From Escarpia spicata (taxonomy: Eukaryota; Annelida; Polychaeta; Sabellida; Siboglinidae): a DNA stretch of 64,000 bases. The translations under genes and the position numbers were made by a program. The notes beneath the pieces are model-generated. The model made no database searches, was not told the origin of the DNA, and saw only the letters and a list, made by a program, of their open reading frames with translations. The DNA lies in assembly GCA_963995525.1 (NCBI GenBank), contig OZ023210.1, positions 24,836,905 to 24,900,904 of the forward strand, in the 5' to 3' direction. Positions 43,761 through 53,635 of this stretch are shown here, piece after piece. Within the stretch, counting starts at the first letter, position 1. Every line of letters begins with the position of its first letter.

Positions 43761-46346
43761 TTATAAATCCAAGCGTTCAGGCGGCTTCCTGCATCGTGTC
43801 GATCGTCTAGGCTCTGCTACGGCTGTAACAGGCGCAATGCCGGTTGTCTGAATCGGTGCAAGCGGTTGGGCGGCTTCACGCTCTTCGTGAGACTCAGCCC
43901 CGAACTCTGGGAATGTCTCCATCTGCGGAGGCAGCAGCGAAGACGCCAACTGGTGACTCAACAGTCTTCCTTGTAGCTGATCGATGTGGCTACGAACGAC
44001 GGCTCCACCTTTGAGACGGACGGTGTACGATACTGGTCCCGACTGCTGTTCGATTGTGCCAGGTACCTAGCTTGCAGCGTCGGCATGGTACCGTAGAGCG
44101 TACACAAGATCACCGGTTTTGAAGGTACGAACCTACGCGTGCCGGTCGTGTGTCGCCTACTGTTTGGTCTGTATGGCAATGACCCTCCTACCGACACCTG
44201 GCTTAATGAGACGAAGCTGGGTCTTCAGCTGTCTATTCATCAACAGTTCTGAGGGGGCAATGCCCATCGTTGGGTGTGGAGTATTCGGGTATTCGAAGAG
44301 GAAGCGTGCTAGCTTTTTTCTAAGTCCCCTCCTTGCATGAGCTTTACTCCTTCCTTTACCACCCGACGGCCCGTTCGGCCAAACCATTTGATGCCGGGTG
44401 ATGGGGCACGCTTGTAATGTGCTTGACGCCATTCTGTCGGCGGAACTCTCGAAACTCTTTGCTAGCGAACCTAGTTACATTGTCACTGACGATGACATCC
44501 GGGATGTCATGAGTGCTCAATGACTGTTGCAGTTTGCTGATGGTCGAGGCTGACGTGGAGCCCGATGTAAGGTACGCGTCTATCCACTTCGAATGGGCAT
44601 CGATCACCACAGGCATCATTCTGCCCATGAATGGACCTGCATAATCGACATGCAGTCGCAACCATAGCCGATCGGGGAACGACCATGGTTGTATGGGAGC
44701 TTCTGTAGGTCTGGGTATAGGCTACGCATGCAGATGTCGCAGGTTTTGACCGTTTTTCTCAATGCTCTGATCGATACCTGGCCGCCACATCAGATTGCGA
44801 CTTACGGCTTTTATGCGTACGATCCCAGAGTGGGCATTGTGCAATTTTTCCAACACCAGTAGACAACACCGGTAGATACTTGAATTGATCACTCGTGTAT
44901 CCCACATGAGACAGCCATCATGGATGCTGAGTTCATCTCTTCTTTGGATGAAGGGCTTCAGACATTCGTTGTCGTTATGATTTGAAAATCCTTCCCTCGT
45001 CCTAATGAAGACTTGTGACAGCACAGGGTCGCGTTTTGTTTCGCGGCGTATGCCACTTGCAGTGACTAGGGACATGTCCAAATACTGCATTGTCAGTATC
45101 GTGTCACCTGGCACTGGTACATGTCTCGGAGCGCCACCTACCGGGAGGCGGCTAAGAGCGTGTGCTTGGGGGATGCTTTGGCCCTGCCTGTGGACTATCC
45201 GATATTCGTAGGCAGCCAGTGTCAGGGCCCAGCGCTGCATACGTGGATATAGCATATGCGGAACAACCTTCGTTTCTCCGAATAACACTCGAAGCGGCTT
45301 GTGATCCGTGACGAGAATAAACTTGCGACCCCACAAGTACTGGTGAAACTTCTTCACTTCACCGATGACGGCCAACCCTTCTTTATCAATCTGAGCGTAG
45401 TTTTCTCAGCCTGTGAGATACGTCTCAGAAAGTTGGGTAAGAAACGACCGTAATGGTTTACCATCCCAAGGTAGGATCGTAACTCGGCGTTGCTGGTTGG
45501 CGCCGGAGCTTTGCCGATGGCTGAGAGAGTCGTACCGGAAGAGTGGATTCCTTGCGCATCTATCCGGTGACCTAAGTATTCTACTGCGTCAGTCAGGAAA
45601 TTGCATTTTGATGCTTTCAGTCGGAAACCGGCTTGAACGAGGCGTTCGAGCACTCGCTCAAGTGTCTGCAGTTCCTTTGTGTTGGGTAGTTCCTTTAAGA
45701 GGGAGTCCATGACCCGTTGAAAAATCCCTGGTGCTGATGACACACCGTACAGCAGCCGGTTGTACGCGAAGTCCTCGCGGCGTGTTGATCGTGACGTATT
45801 TACGACTGTCCGGGTGTAGCTCGATTTGTTTGTAGGCGTGACGTATGTCGAACTTTATATACGTGTTATCTTTCCCCAGCTGTGCGTACATATCTTCTAT
45901 TCGGGGAATTGGATACCTATCCAATGTTGCCACCCGATTCACTGTGAGCTTGTAGTCCCCACAGAGACGTACACTTTTGTCTGCTTTCATCACCGGGACT
46001 TGGGAATGGCATCGTCGTTGATGTAGATTTTGGCAGGGTCTGTTTTGTATGCCTGGTGAGAGTGTAAACACGACGGCGTACTTGTCCAATACATCCTGCA
46101 ATTGGGGATTCTGCTTCCGTGTTGAGTGTGACGTATTCAACTGATGAACCACACCCCAGTCCAGTTGGAGTTTACTCAGCCAGTTCCTGCCAAGTAAGCT
46201 TGGACCGTTGCCAGGGACAACCATGAACGGAAGCTGATGTTGGTTGCCATTATTCGCTTCTAACATGACGTTGACGACACCTGTGATTTACACACACTGT
46301 CCTGCATATGTCCAAAGCATGTCCTTTGTGGCTGCCATGTTAGGCC
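43761..46346 (-). pseudogene. Gypsy pol: protease, reverse transcriptase, RNase H, integrase (broken)
   Basis: Minus-strand blocks in at least five frames. Protease: the active site reads VDTDATLTI, where the family has Asp-Thr-Gly, and LLGRNWL follows. Reverse transcriptase: RLCGDYKLTVN, PIPRIEDMYAQLG, FIKFD-like YIKFDIRHAYKQ, then after a frame break SSAPGIFQRVMDSLLKELP. The Y-x-D-D box that should follow is deleted, and the sequence resumes at LQTLERVLERLVQAGF. RNase H/connection: ILVTDHKPLRVLFG. Integrase: a degenerate zinc finger ending HSGIVRIKA, then the D-D-E core with HVDYAGPF, VIVSDN and GLAERAV. The C-terminus is ...RRSTRCRKPPERL. The copy cannot encode an active polymerase. Confidence 0.85.
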
Positions 46347-46348
46347 GT

Positions 46349-47036
46349 TTAGAGTTTCGCCAATGTTTGCGTTTCTTCGCTGATGATCGTGAGTGTTGCA
46401 TCCGTATCCACTTCCATCAGCAGTGTCTTCCCATCTACTTGTATGAGGGTAATGATCGGATCTGGACGTGGTCCTGTCATGCTAAACATGTGTCTCTCCA
46501 GACTGTTCAGATGTAACACAGTTCTGTCTAGGTGCCTTGAGCTGATGAGTGCGGTTTCTGTTTCCCTTTCCCTCTCGGTTTTGAGAAACATGATGTTTCC
46601 TTCTTTGTGGCAATAGCGACATTGGGCATTCTTGTAGTGACACTCTTCCGCCGAATGAGATATTTTGCCACATCTGAAACATGGTTTCTGGCGATTATGA
46701 GCGGTGGTTTCTTCTCCCACTTCCTCGTTGCTTGCTTGTGGGTGGTCACTTTGTGTACACTAGGTGTACTGTCGTACGTAGGCGAGTTTAGCTGTGCGGT
46801 GTTAGCAGAAGTTAATTCCTTGACAAGGGCCATTTGTAGAGCTTTTTTGAAATCAAGGTCGGTTCCCCAACAATCGTCGTTGGATAGCCGGATCTGCTAC
46901 CCCACAAACTAACTGGTCCCTAAGATTTTCTTCCATGATCAACTCGGCAGTCATTTGCACACCAGCCTTTGTTTGACCAAAATCACAGTTTCTGGCCAAT
47001 TTTTTTTCAGTTCAGCAACAAAGTCACCTACTGACT
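46349..47036 (-). pseudogene. Gypsy gag C-terminal part with zinc knuckle
   Basis: Minus-strand gag sequence resumes directly at the left target duplication of the hAT element: DQSVGDFVAELKK, then MEENLRDQLVCGVADPAIQR in broken frames, then ALVKELTSANTA. A nucleocapsid-type knuckle CFRCGKISHSAEEC (C-x2-C-x4-H-x4-C) and a degenerate second one (CRYCHKEG) follow. It runs into the protease. Confidence 0.8.
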
Positions 47037-47044
47037 GATCCTTC
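47037..47044. repeat. hAT target-site duplication, left
   Basis: GATCCTTC, identical to 49012-49019. Eight bases is the hallmark length for hAT elements, and the sequence belongs to the interrupted gag. Confidence 0.95.
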
Positions 47045-49011
47045 CAGTGCCGGATTAAGTAGCTGCGGGGCCCGTAACAAAACGGTAGCATATTACACAC
47101 GCCCTCCACCCATACTACCATAGGCTTACACAGTGACAACAATAAACGAAACTTATTGTGCGGAGAATCAGTCGCATGTATTGTAGTAACAGTAACCTTG
47201 CCAACAATATTAATAATTATAGTAAACACCATTAAACTAAAACGTCACTAAGCCACCGGACTAGTGTGGTTCAGGCTTTAGGTTACACATCGCGCCTTCC
47301 AGATTTAAGATAATCGAAGTCATACATAACTCACCGCACGTAGTTTTTGATAGATAGGACGTGATTCTCTTGCCCTTACTAGCGTATCTTGTGATGTGCT
47401 GTACAAGGAAAGGGTCAAACTTGGACAACAACTCAATCACTCCCAAATAATTGCCATTATGAGGCAACCCCATTGTTTCATCAGTACCACGGAATGGGAG
47501 ACCTCGTTCTGACAAAAAAACGAATGATCGCTGCAAGGCGAACAAGCAGTGCATGCCAGTAGTCGCGTTCAGCCTCAATCTGGCAAACTAATTGAGAGTC
47601 AACCCGTTTCCCACTGTCCTTGCGTGCAAATACGACAACCATCGCCTGTCGGTGTGCGGCGCTAGATCCATGACGATGTATCAGGTTGCTCGCATTCTTC
47701 CAGTCATTAAAGCCTTGCTTTGCAAATAGTGAGTTGTCTGAAACTAGTTTGCAGGGGAAACAGAAGAGGCAACCTGTGCTAGGTGAATAACATAGCCAAT
47801 TTCTCGAAATAAGTTCATTTGTTGGCTTATGTACCTGCACAAAAAACGACTTTTGGCAGTGTCGGGCGGTCTTTTCATTTTGGTACATTCGGGCAGAATT
47901 ACATAAGTCAGAATCTGCGTGCTGACAATCGAGATTTCCCTTAGAAATCCAGTATTCACACAATTCATCAGTAATGGATGTCGGCCATTCATCAAGATCA
48001 GTGGATTAAGCACCCGTCGACTGCAGTGTTTGCTCAACCGCATCATCAGAACCACTTGGTTTAGTTTCCGTCGTTGTGCACGTATTTGCAGCCACTGCTG
48101 TACCTTAGTGCTCCTGTTCGACGATGTCGGTCGATGTCAACAGACTATCTCCACTTGCTGAAGAAGACGCATGGGTGATACTAGTCTCAGACGCCGGCAC
48201 CACAGCGCCAGAGGTGGATCCTTCTCTTCGGAAGATATCCGTCATTTTAGCAATTTATTTTCACCAATTCTTTCTCTTTATTTTCTTTTGCTTTTCGTTT
48301 CGAATACCCTGAACCATGCTGACATCGATAGCTATCCCTGTGTCTGCCGGTTCCGCTCGTGATAACCTGCATAGGCACATCTATACCGTTAAATAACATC
48401 AACATTAATATATTTCAGTGCAAGCGTCAGTTGCATAGGTCTACTATTGTAGAAACATGCATTTTAATTATGTCATTAGAGAATCGATTAAAATTATACG
48501 ATTATAGTGTTACTTTTAATAGACTTATAAGCTATGCGTCACATAGGCTATTGTTATGCGAGCAATGCCGAGCACTACAAATATCGATTAGATTATTAGA
48601 ACCTAGACGTAGGAAACATGTCATGTATTGTCCCTAGTAGTAGGCCTCAGGTATGATGCATTAGAGAGCCCAGAGCAGTTCAAGTTAGAGGCATTGCCTG
48701 TGTGCAGCGAGCCTTCATGGCTTCGGCATATTCGACATCACATGAAACATATTATAGGTCTTACTTGATGAGCCTATCAATATAATTGTTGTCTACAATA
48801 ATGACATTTAGTGTTCATTCAGCACGAAATTTATTTGCAACGACAATTAAATTACCGTATCGAGGAGAGCTGACCACATGTTTTCATAAATGTCAATGGT
48901 TACAATAGCCTACTAGCCTACTACAGGAAGTTGACGATGCATCGAGGTGTATACTGGAACACTGGGGTCCGTAGCATTTGCTACATCTGCTACGTTGTTC
49001 ATCCGGCACTG
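47045..49011 (-). mobile_element. hAT transposon (ZMYM1-like) inserted in Gypsy gag
   Basis: Ends are inverted copies beginning CAGTGCCGGAT and the element is bounded by a perfect 8-bp duplication. It is 1967 bp, shorter than a full hAT, and holds a degraded transposase on the minus strand. The gag frame of the host Gypsy reads up to one duplication and resumes after the other, fixing both ends exactly. Confidence 0.92.
47261..48245 (-). pseudogene. hAT transposase, TTF-type zinc finger/ZMYM1-like (broken)
   Basis: From an ATG at 48245 (MTDIFRREGS) the frame passes through a Ser/Thr-rich leader with stops at 48104-48106 and 48006-48008. It then opens into a TTF-type zinc-finger domain: LCEYWISKGNLDCQH, FFVQVHKPTNELISRNWLCY, CLFCFPCKLV, FNDWKNASNLIHRHGSSAAH. 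A frame change near 47570 leads to FLSERGLPFRGTDETMG, NGNYLGVIELLSKFDP and YLSKTTCGEL, the order found in ZMYM1-like hAT proteins. The rest of the catalytic core and the C-terminal dimerisation domain are absent. The DNA-binding finger is the best-preserved part. Confidence 0.85.
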
Positions 49012-49019
49012 GATCCTTC
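49012..49019. repeat. hAT target-site duplication, right
   Basis: GATCCTTC, identical to 47037-47044. Confidence 0.95.
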
Positions 49020-49117
49020 TTCCTGTAGGTCGAGTAGAAGTTGTATCGTTGCAAAATCGTGTTTGCTTTCGGTTGGAAATGCGTCCGTAGCAATTCACAC
49101 ACTTCAACGCAGCCGCC
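49020..49117 (-). pseudogene. Gypsy gag middle fragment
   Basis: The minus strand reads VCELLRTHFQPKANTILQRY and NFYSTYRKK, typical Gypsy gag capsid sequence. It is trapped between the hAT element on the left and the inverted-repeat element on the right, and continues in sense with 47036 and 51256. Confidence 0.75.
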
Positions 49118-49640
49118 CGTAGGCGTAGGCGTGTCTGTAGCCGTAGCCGTAGGCGTATGGAACGATATTAGGGCCATAATTCCACAATGCTACATTGTTG
49201 ATTTCTGACTTTCGATTATCCATTTACGCCGAGATTGTCGAATTCTGACTTTCGATTATCCGTTTACGCTGTCATTGTGCAAGAAATATATATATTTACC
49301 CAGACACGTATATAATGTAATATCAATAATAATTCACGAGTAAGGAGCTGGTTAATGGTCAGGAGTATTCAAAGTTTATGAGGCATGGTATTCCTGAATA
49401 CTGGTCCTGAATAATGTATTGTTAGGTTTCGAATGTGTGTTCTTACATTTAACACAGAAATTTGCCAAACCTCTTACAAATAAGCCCGCTGGTATCCATT
49501 GACAAAGAAAAATATTATTTCATCAAGGCAGTATCATATTTGACAGGGACGTACAAACTACTAAGCTCATATGGTTATTCGCATTTACCTTTAATCCTAC
49601 AGTCCTTTTAGTTTAATGTTAAGATAACTCGTCTTTCTTT

Positions 49641-50974
49641 TTATAGAGACTTGCTCTTTTCCTCCAGCTTCTTTCCGCACTGGGATAAGTATTCCACTAG
49701 ACTCCCCAGTGTAAATTTGGGTAGTTGGTGCATACCACCATGTACGTCCCTGTACATGTTATTCTGCGGCAGTTTCATGCTGAGCTCCTCTTCATTAACC
49801 TGTAAAATGAAAAACAATGACATTATCCCAAGTTATGTTCAATATGTGACTAAGATAAAGTATAGTGGGTTTGGAGTAAGACTGCTCATGATATAGAAGA
49901 AAGCACTGTGATCAGGCTGGGCTGGTACCCCCGCATCCCTCTCGATAGTGTATGTTACTCCAAGGGTTTGTGCTGGTTTTTTTTATGAAATATAGAAACA
50001 CACCCTCCAATATTAGGTAAGGTAAGGATGCATTTTATTTATCCCAACAGCAGAAACAAATTATACAGAGAGTGCGGCTAGTGTAGTGGTTAGCACATCC
50101 GCCTGGCATGCCAGTGCTCCGAGTTCGAAACCTGGACCGAGCAGGCATGATATTTGGTGTAAAAATCTGGCTCTAAAAATTGGGGACGGCGTATCCCTCG
50201 TGCCTCGGTGATCACATTAATGTCGGTCCCGTCTCAATTTGGGACGTAAAAGAACCACTGGGGACGACAAGCACCCTAGTAGTGACCACCCTGAGTGCCA
50301 GTATATAAAGAATGAGACCTCATAAGACCATTACATTGTAACCACAATAATACAGACTAGTCAGTTAATAGAACATTGCCAAGCACTGGAGACAACTAGA
50401 ACTACAAAATATGAAAACAAATACTAAGCTACAAATTTTACAATAACAATTTACATGTCAACAAAATTCAAAACAAATCACAGTGTGATGGGAGACTCCA
50501 CACTATTATTATCTTTAACGTTTAATAATATTCACTTAAAAACAGCCTCCCCCATTCATGACATAGACGCTCACGGTTCATAGACGAGACTGGCTGCACT
50601 GACCGTTTTATATACATTTTAGATGGATGTATACGTTACTTTCACTGAATTGTACACGTTATAGTACGAATAAATATTATTATTGACAGTTTTCGAAACA
50701 TTATGAATTATCGCTCACACACAGTACCAACCTTCCCGACAAACAATTCGCGTTTTCTGGCACACTGCTTGGCACTTCGTTTCTTCCGTTCATCGACTTT
50801 GAGTTCTTTTAAACTCCAACTTTGATAAAACAGCTCATAACGTGGGTGAAAAATGATCGATATAAGTATTCTGTACACCACGTCGTGACGTTGGTGATGA
50901 CAGCGCAAGGCCTGACCAAAGCAATTATATAATTGCTTTGGCCTGACTTGCAAGGGATACTTCAGTATTTGCAA
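49641..50974 (-). CDS. Unidentified spliced gene fragment inside the inverted-repeat element
   Basis: The last exon (49799-49641) follows a clean acceptor (cattttacag) and encodes 52 residues, VNEEELSMKLPQNNMYRDVH through LGSLVEYLSQCGKKLEEK, then TAA. An upstream exon ending at 50732 (GGGAAG|gttggt) joins in phase 0 and encodes SWSLKELKVDERKKRSAKQC then ARKRELFVGK. The stretch before it is open back to about 50974 but has no ATG, so it is either an internal exon or 5'-truncated. The peptide looks like a real, charged globular or helical protein, but I do not recognise the family. A SINE sits in the intron. Confidence 0.5.
50072..50342 (+). mobile_element. tRNA-derived SINE of a third family
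   Basis: The tRNA-like head has A-box GGCTAGTGTAGTGGTTAGCA and B-box GAGTTCGAAACC. The body contains GGACGGCGTATCCCTCGTGC and TTGGGACGTAAAAGAACCAC. It lies in the intron of the gene fragment inside the inverted-repeat element. The head is too diverged and lacks an acceptor stem, so it is not a tRNA gene. Confidence 0.75.
50916..50941. repeat. 26-bp perfect palindrome
   Basis: CCAAAGCAATTAT is followed directly by its reverse complement. It lies within the inverted-repeat element near its right arm. Confidence 0.9.
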
Positions 50975-51255
50975 GTTGCTTAGCTTAGGTCACTGAGTGC
51001 AATTTGTGCCAGATTATCTTTTCGAGAACTTCTTTTCGAGAACATATTTTGGAGACAATTTTGTGGAGAAAATATTTTGGAGAAATATTTGACCAAACGC
51101 CATTCTAGTGAATTATTTGACAACAATCTTGCACAATGACAGCGTAAACGGATAATCGAAAGTCAGAATTCGACAATCTCGGCGTAAATGGATAATCGAA
51201 AGTCAGAAATCAACAATGTAGCATTATGGAATTATGGCCCTAATATCGTTCCATA

Positions 51256-51448
51256 TAGGCGTAGCCGTGGCGTAGGATAAATCAGCCGGTGCCCGTGCGG
51301 CGTGGCGTGGCGATGCCATGCTGCGTAACAACGTATAAGTTTCTTCACCCACTGATGTTAGCAAGATTGCTCTGTGCTTGCCTATGGCGTCGTCGGCAAT
51401 GTCATTTGCTTCAAAATAAAATCTAATCGATATGACGACCCGTGACAT
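51256..51448 (-). pseudogene. Gypsy gag N-terminal fragment
   Basis: From an ATG at 51448 the minus strand encodes RFYFEANDIADDAIGKHRAI, then LLTSVGEETYTLLRSM and APADLSYA, the usual N-terminal half of Ty3/Gypsy gag (YFEANxI...RAILLSxxG). It stops at the inverted-repeat element. The 5' untranslated leader of the element lies to its right. Confidence 0.75.
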
Positions 51449-51665
51449 GTTTACGACGGAACGACGTGTTGCGGTTTCACGTAAATTGACGTGTTGTGTC
51501 TTGCCGTTTGCGGGAAAGTTCGCTGCGCTTCAAAAGTTGGTCTCCGCATAATCGAGGCCAGTCTCCGCATCGACGTGGGTTCGGAATTTCTAACCTTGTG
51601 CGTTCAGTGATGACCACTGATACTCATGCAGTACATACTTGCTGACTTTCATCTTCGTCGCCAAA

Positions 51666-51996
51666 TGTGATGTATTTAAAACGTAGTTATTAACGACCAC
51701 ATGGTCAAACGTGATTACAATTAACGACGTCGTTATTCTTCCGGTCGCCGTAACCTGACTTCGACCCGCTAATCTTCCGTGAGTTTAGTTGCGCATGCGC
51801 ATAACTAACGCATAACGAAACGATGTCAGTGCATGCGCATTATTTGCTATGGTCGCCGTAACCCAACATGACTACGCTATTCTTCCGTGAGTTCTGCTCC
51901 GGTCGCCGTAACCTAACTTGGCTGCTCTATTCTTCCTTGAGTTCTGCTCCGGTCGCCGTACCCCACCCGGGGTTATTTATTGTTCGTGTGTTTTTC
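51666..51996 (-). repeat. Gypsy 5' LTR (outer edge approximate)
   Basis: On the minus strand it ends TACATCACA directly before the primer-binding-like TGGCGACGAAG. Its last 57 bases match the 3' LTR. A shared ATTGTTCGT near 51979 suggests the start. The extra length relative to the 3' LTR consists mainly of a 50-base repeat (starts at 51851, 51901, 51951, plus a diverged unit at 51743). Confidence 0.5.
51851..51966. repeat. 50-bp tandem repeat within the LTR
   Basis: GGTCGCCGTAACCYAACWTG opens units at 51851, 51901 and 51951 with an exact 50-base period, each including TATTCTTCCKTGAGTTCTGC. A fourth, separated unit begins at 51743. Tandem units in this position often belong to LTR enhancers. 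Confidence 0.85.
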
Positions 51997-52107
51997 CTCT
52001 AGCCTGAGTCTGAACGCCGTAACTGGAGTCTTGGCGCGGGATCAAATGATTAATCTTCCGAGTTCTACCAAGCATGCTATCACGCAAATTAGTTGTCCTA
52101 TTACTCT

Positions 52108-52302
52108 TTGAAGTGAAGTTTATTTTTTAGATCATCATACATGCATAGTAAAAGAAACAGTTTGTACAAATTTTGCAGTATGGATGATCCAGTACACCAT
52201 TACTTAAAGAACTAAAACTATTAAACAAATGACCTTTATAAACTATCATGCATGACATTTTTCTACAGATGTAAAAATAAAACCGTCCCAGAATATTTCA
52301 CA
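52108..52302 (-). mobile_element. Short LINE-type insertion with 15-bp target duplication
   Basis: TTGTCCTATTACTCT occurs at 52093-52107 and 52303-52317, exactly flanking 195 bases. On the minus strand the insert ends with AAAAAATAAACTTCACTTCA, like a retrotransposon 3' end with its polyadenylation signal. It is best explained as a severely 5'-truncated LINE or retrocopy. Confidence 0.7.
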
Positions 52303-52453
52303 TTGTCCTATTACTCTAACCCTAGCTGTCGCCCAAAACTAAATGGAATTCCTAGACTAATAGGCGGGCGCTAGTAGTAAGACGGGGTTTTTGGAGGGGT
52401 ATCCAGTGGTGTTTCGGAGTCATTTTTGGTTGATATTAGGGAGGTTTCGAAAG

Positions 52454-52925
52454 CCGCCCCCCTGAGCAAAGTGAGTAGTCACGTGACCCTATGTGTGAGC
52501 GTATGTAGCGCGCCCTCTGGCGGTTGAGTGAGCAGTCATGGAAGTCCTATCGTGTATATGAAGAACGAAAGACCAAAGAGGAAAGTATAATAACGAAAGA
52601 TCAAAGGGGAAAGGTGTTGAAAAGAATGAAAGATCAAAGAGAAAAGCCGCCCCCCGGAGTGAAGTGAGTAGTCACGTGACCGTATGTATAACGAGAGGCG
52701 CCACCTGGCGGGTACGTTAGAGGTGACGCCCCCCCTGACAGGAAGCGTAGAGAGGGTGTGGTTATGTATGTACGTGTATGAAAGAACTAACGAAACACAA
52801 GAAGTCCGTGTGTATAACGAGAGGTGCCACCTGACGGGTACGCCTCCTGACGGGAAGCGTAGAGAGGATGTGATTATGTATGTATGAATGTACGTGTATG
52901 AAAGAAATAACGAAACACAAGAGTA
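52454..52925. repeat. Subterminal repeats at the left end of the Polinton
   Basis: GTGAGTAGTCACGTGACC appears near 52480 and 52663, each after a GCCGCCCCCC run. A longer unit of about 110-125 bases, opening TGTATAACGAGAGG and containing GGAAGCGTAGAGAGG and TATGTACGTGTATGAAAGAA, occurs at 52685-52803 and 52811-52922 with small gaps. These are probably part of the terminal inverted repeat region and may act in replication initiation. Confidence 0.65.
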
Positions 52926-53182
52926 AACGAGTGCACACGTATTTATTGATGAAAGATACAAGCGTATAACATGAAACCGTGTTTTATTAAGCGAAGCGTA
53001 CGAGTATCAAGACTTGTGGGTGAGTGAACACCACGACAGAGGTCGTGAGCTTAGGGGTCAATACGACCACGCCAGTGGCTCGTGGGGTGATGATGGTACG
53101 ACTTACGGGTGAACGAACACCGCGCTAGAGGTCGTGAGCTTATGGATGTGAATGATGATATATGTTCGTTAATGAAACACGG

Positions 53183-53635
53183 TTATCGCAGTTGTTTAAG
53201 CCAATCGAATACACGGCAATCGTTTGCGACCAGATCAGTGCCGAAACCTTTTACGAAATCCTTCATGACAAGTCCACGACATCGAAACATGAGATAAGCA
53301 ACACAGTATTGTCCACAAACGTTAGACACGGGGCTCTGCAGTCTCTTAGAATTATGAGTCCACGTTACACAATGTTTATTCAAGAAGCGACAAAACTCGA
53401 CGTGCTGCGGCGGCAGACCGTACGAGCAGAAGTATTCGCCGCTACCGTCGGCGTCTACGTAGATCGCTATCCAATGTTCGCCGGGTTTGTCCGCGTCGTG
53501 TGTGTTGCACACGAAGGCGACGGGGTAAGCGTCTATCCGGAGTTTGAGGAGTACGTCTTTGGGTACGATCCCACGCATGACGACACGAGCGTGCGTATCA
53601 CGGGTGAGTAGGCGGACGAGCTGTATGGTTTCCAT
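53183..53635 (-). CDS. Polinton adenain-type cysteine protease (PRO)
   Basis: A 150-residue capsid-maturation protease of the adenain/Ulp1 fold, expected to trim capsid and core proteins during assembly. Visible are His54 in GEHWIAIY, Gln100 in KRLQS and Cys107 in NVCGQYC; the seven-residue spacing between Gln and Cys is as in the family. The position expected to hold the catalytic acid reads YFCSYG (residues 68-73), with Cys70 where an Asp is usual. The enzyme may therefore be impaired, or another acid (Asp61 or Asp63) serves. Its ATG overlaps the stop of the major capsid gene (TGATG). It is the last gene of the one-strand cluster. Confidence 0.85.
   Translation of the reverse strand: METIQLVRLLTRDTHARVVMRGIVPKDVLLKLRIDAYPVAFVCNTHDADKPGEHWIAIYVDADGSGEYFCSYGLPPQHVEFCRFLNKHCVTWTHNSKRLQSPVSNVCGQYCVAYLMFRCRGLVMKDFVKGFGTDLVANDCRVFDWLKQLR

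Larger units (their letters stand above)
49156..51255. mobile_element. DNA element with 129-bp terminal inverted repeats carrying a spliced gene fragment
   Basis: Bases 49156-49284 and 51127-51255 are inverted copies with a single clear mismatch. Each arm contains two tandem copies of TTCTGACTTTCGATTATCC followed by RTTTACGC. Outside the arms are short CGTAGG/CGTAGC repeats, so exact ends and target duplication cannot be fixed. No transposase is visible. The interior holds a candidate two-exon gene piece and a SINE, so it resembles a non-autonomous transposon that captured host DNA. It splits the Gypsy gag. The superfamily is not recognised. Confidence 0.8.
43568..51996 (-). mobile_element. 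Ty3/Gypsy LTR retrotransposon with two nested DNA transposons
   Basis: Minus-strand element. The sequence before the left LTR is purine-rich (AAAGTGGGGAGGA, the polypurine tract), and the sequence after the right LTR (TGGCGACGAAG) is the usual Gypsy primer-binding region. Internal order is gag (split into three), zinc knuckle, protease, reverse transcriptase, RNase H, integrase. A hAT element (47045-49011) and an inverted-repeat element (about 49156-51255) interrupt gag. With them removed the body is about 4 kb, reasonable for a Gypsy copy that has suffered deletions. The outer limit of the right LTR is uncertain. Confidence 0.8.

Noticed and set aside
50072..50150. tRNA gene
   Set aside because: Has A- and B-box-like motifs but no acceptor stem pairing, and is followed by a SINE body.
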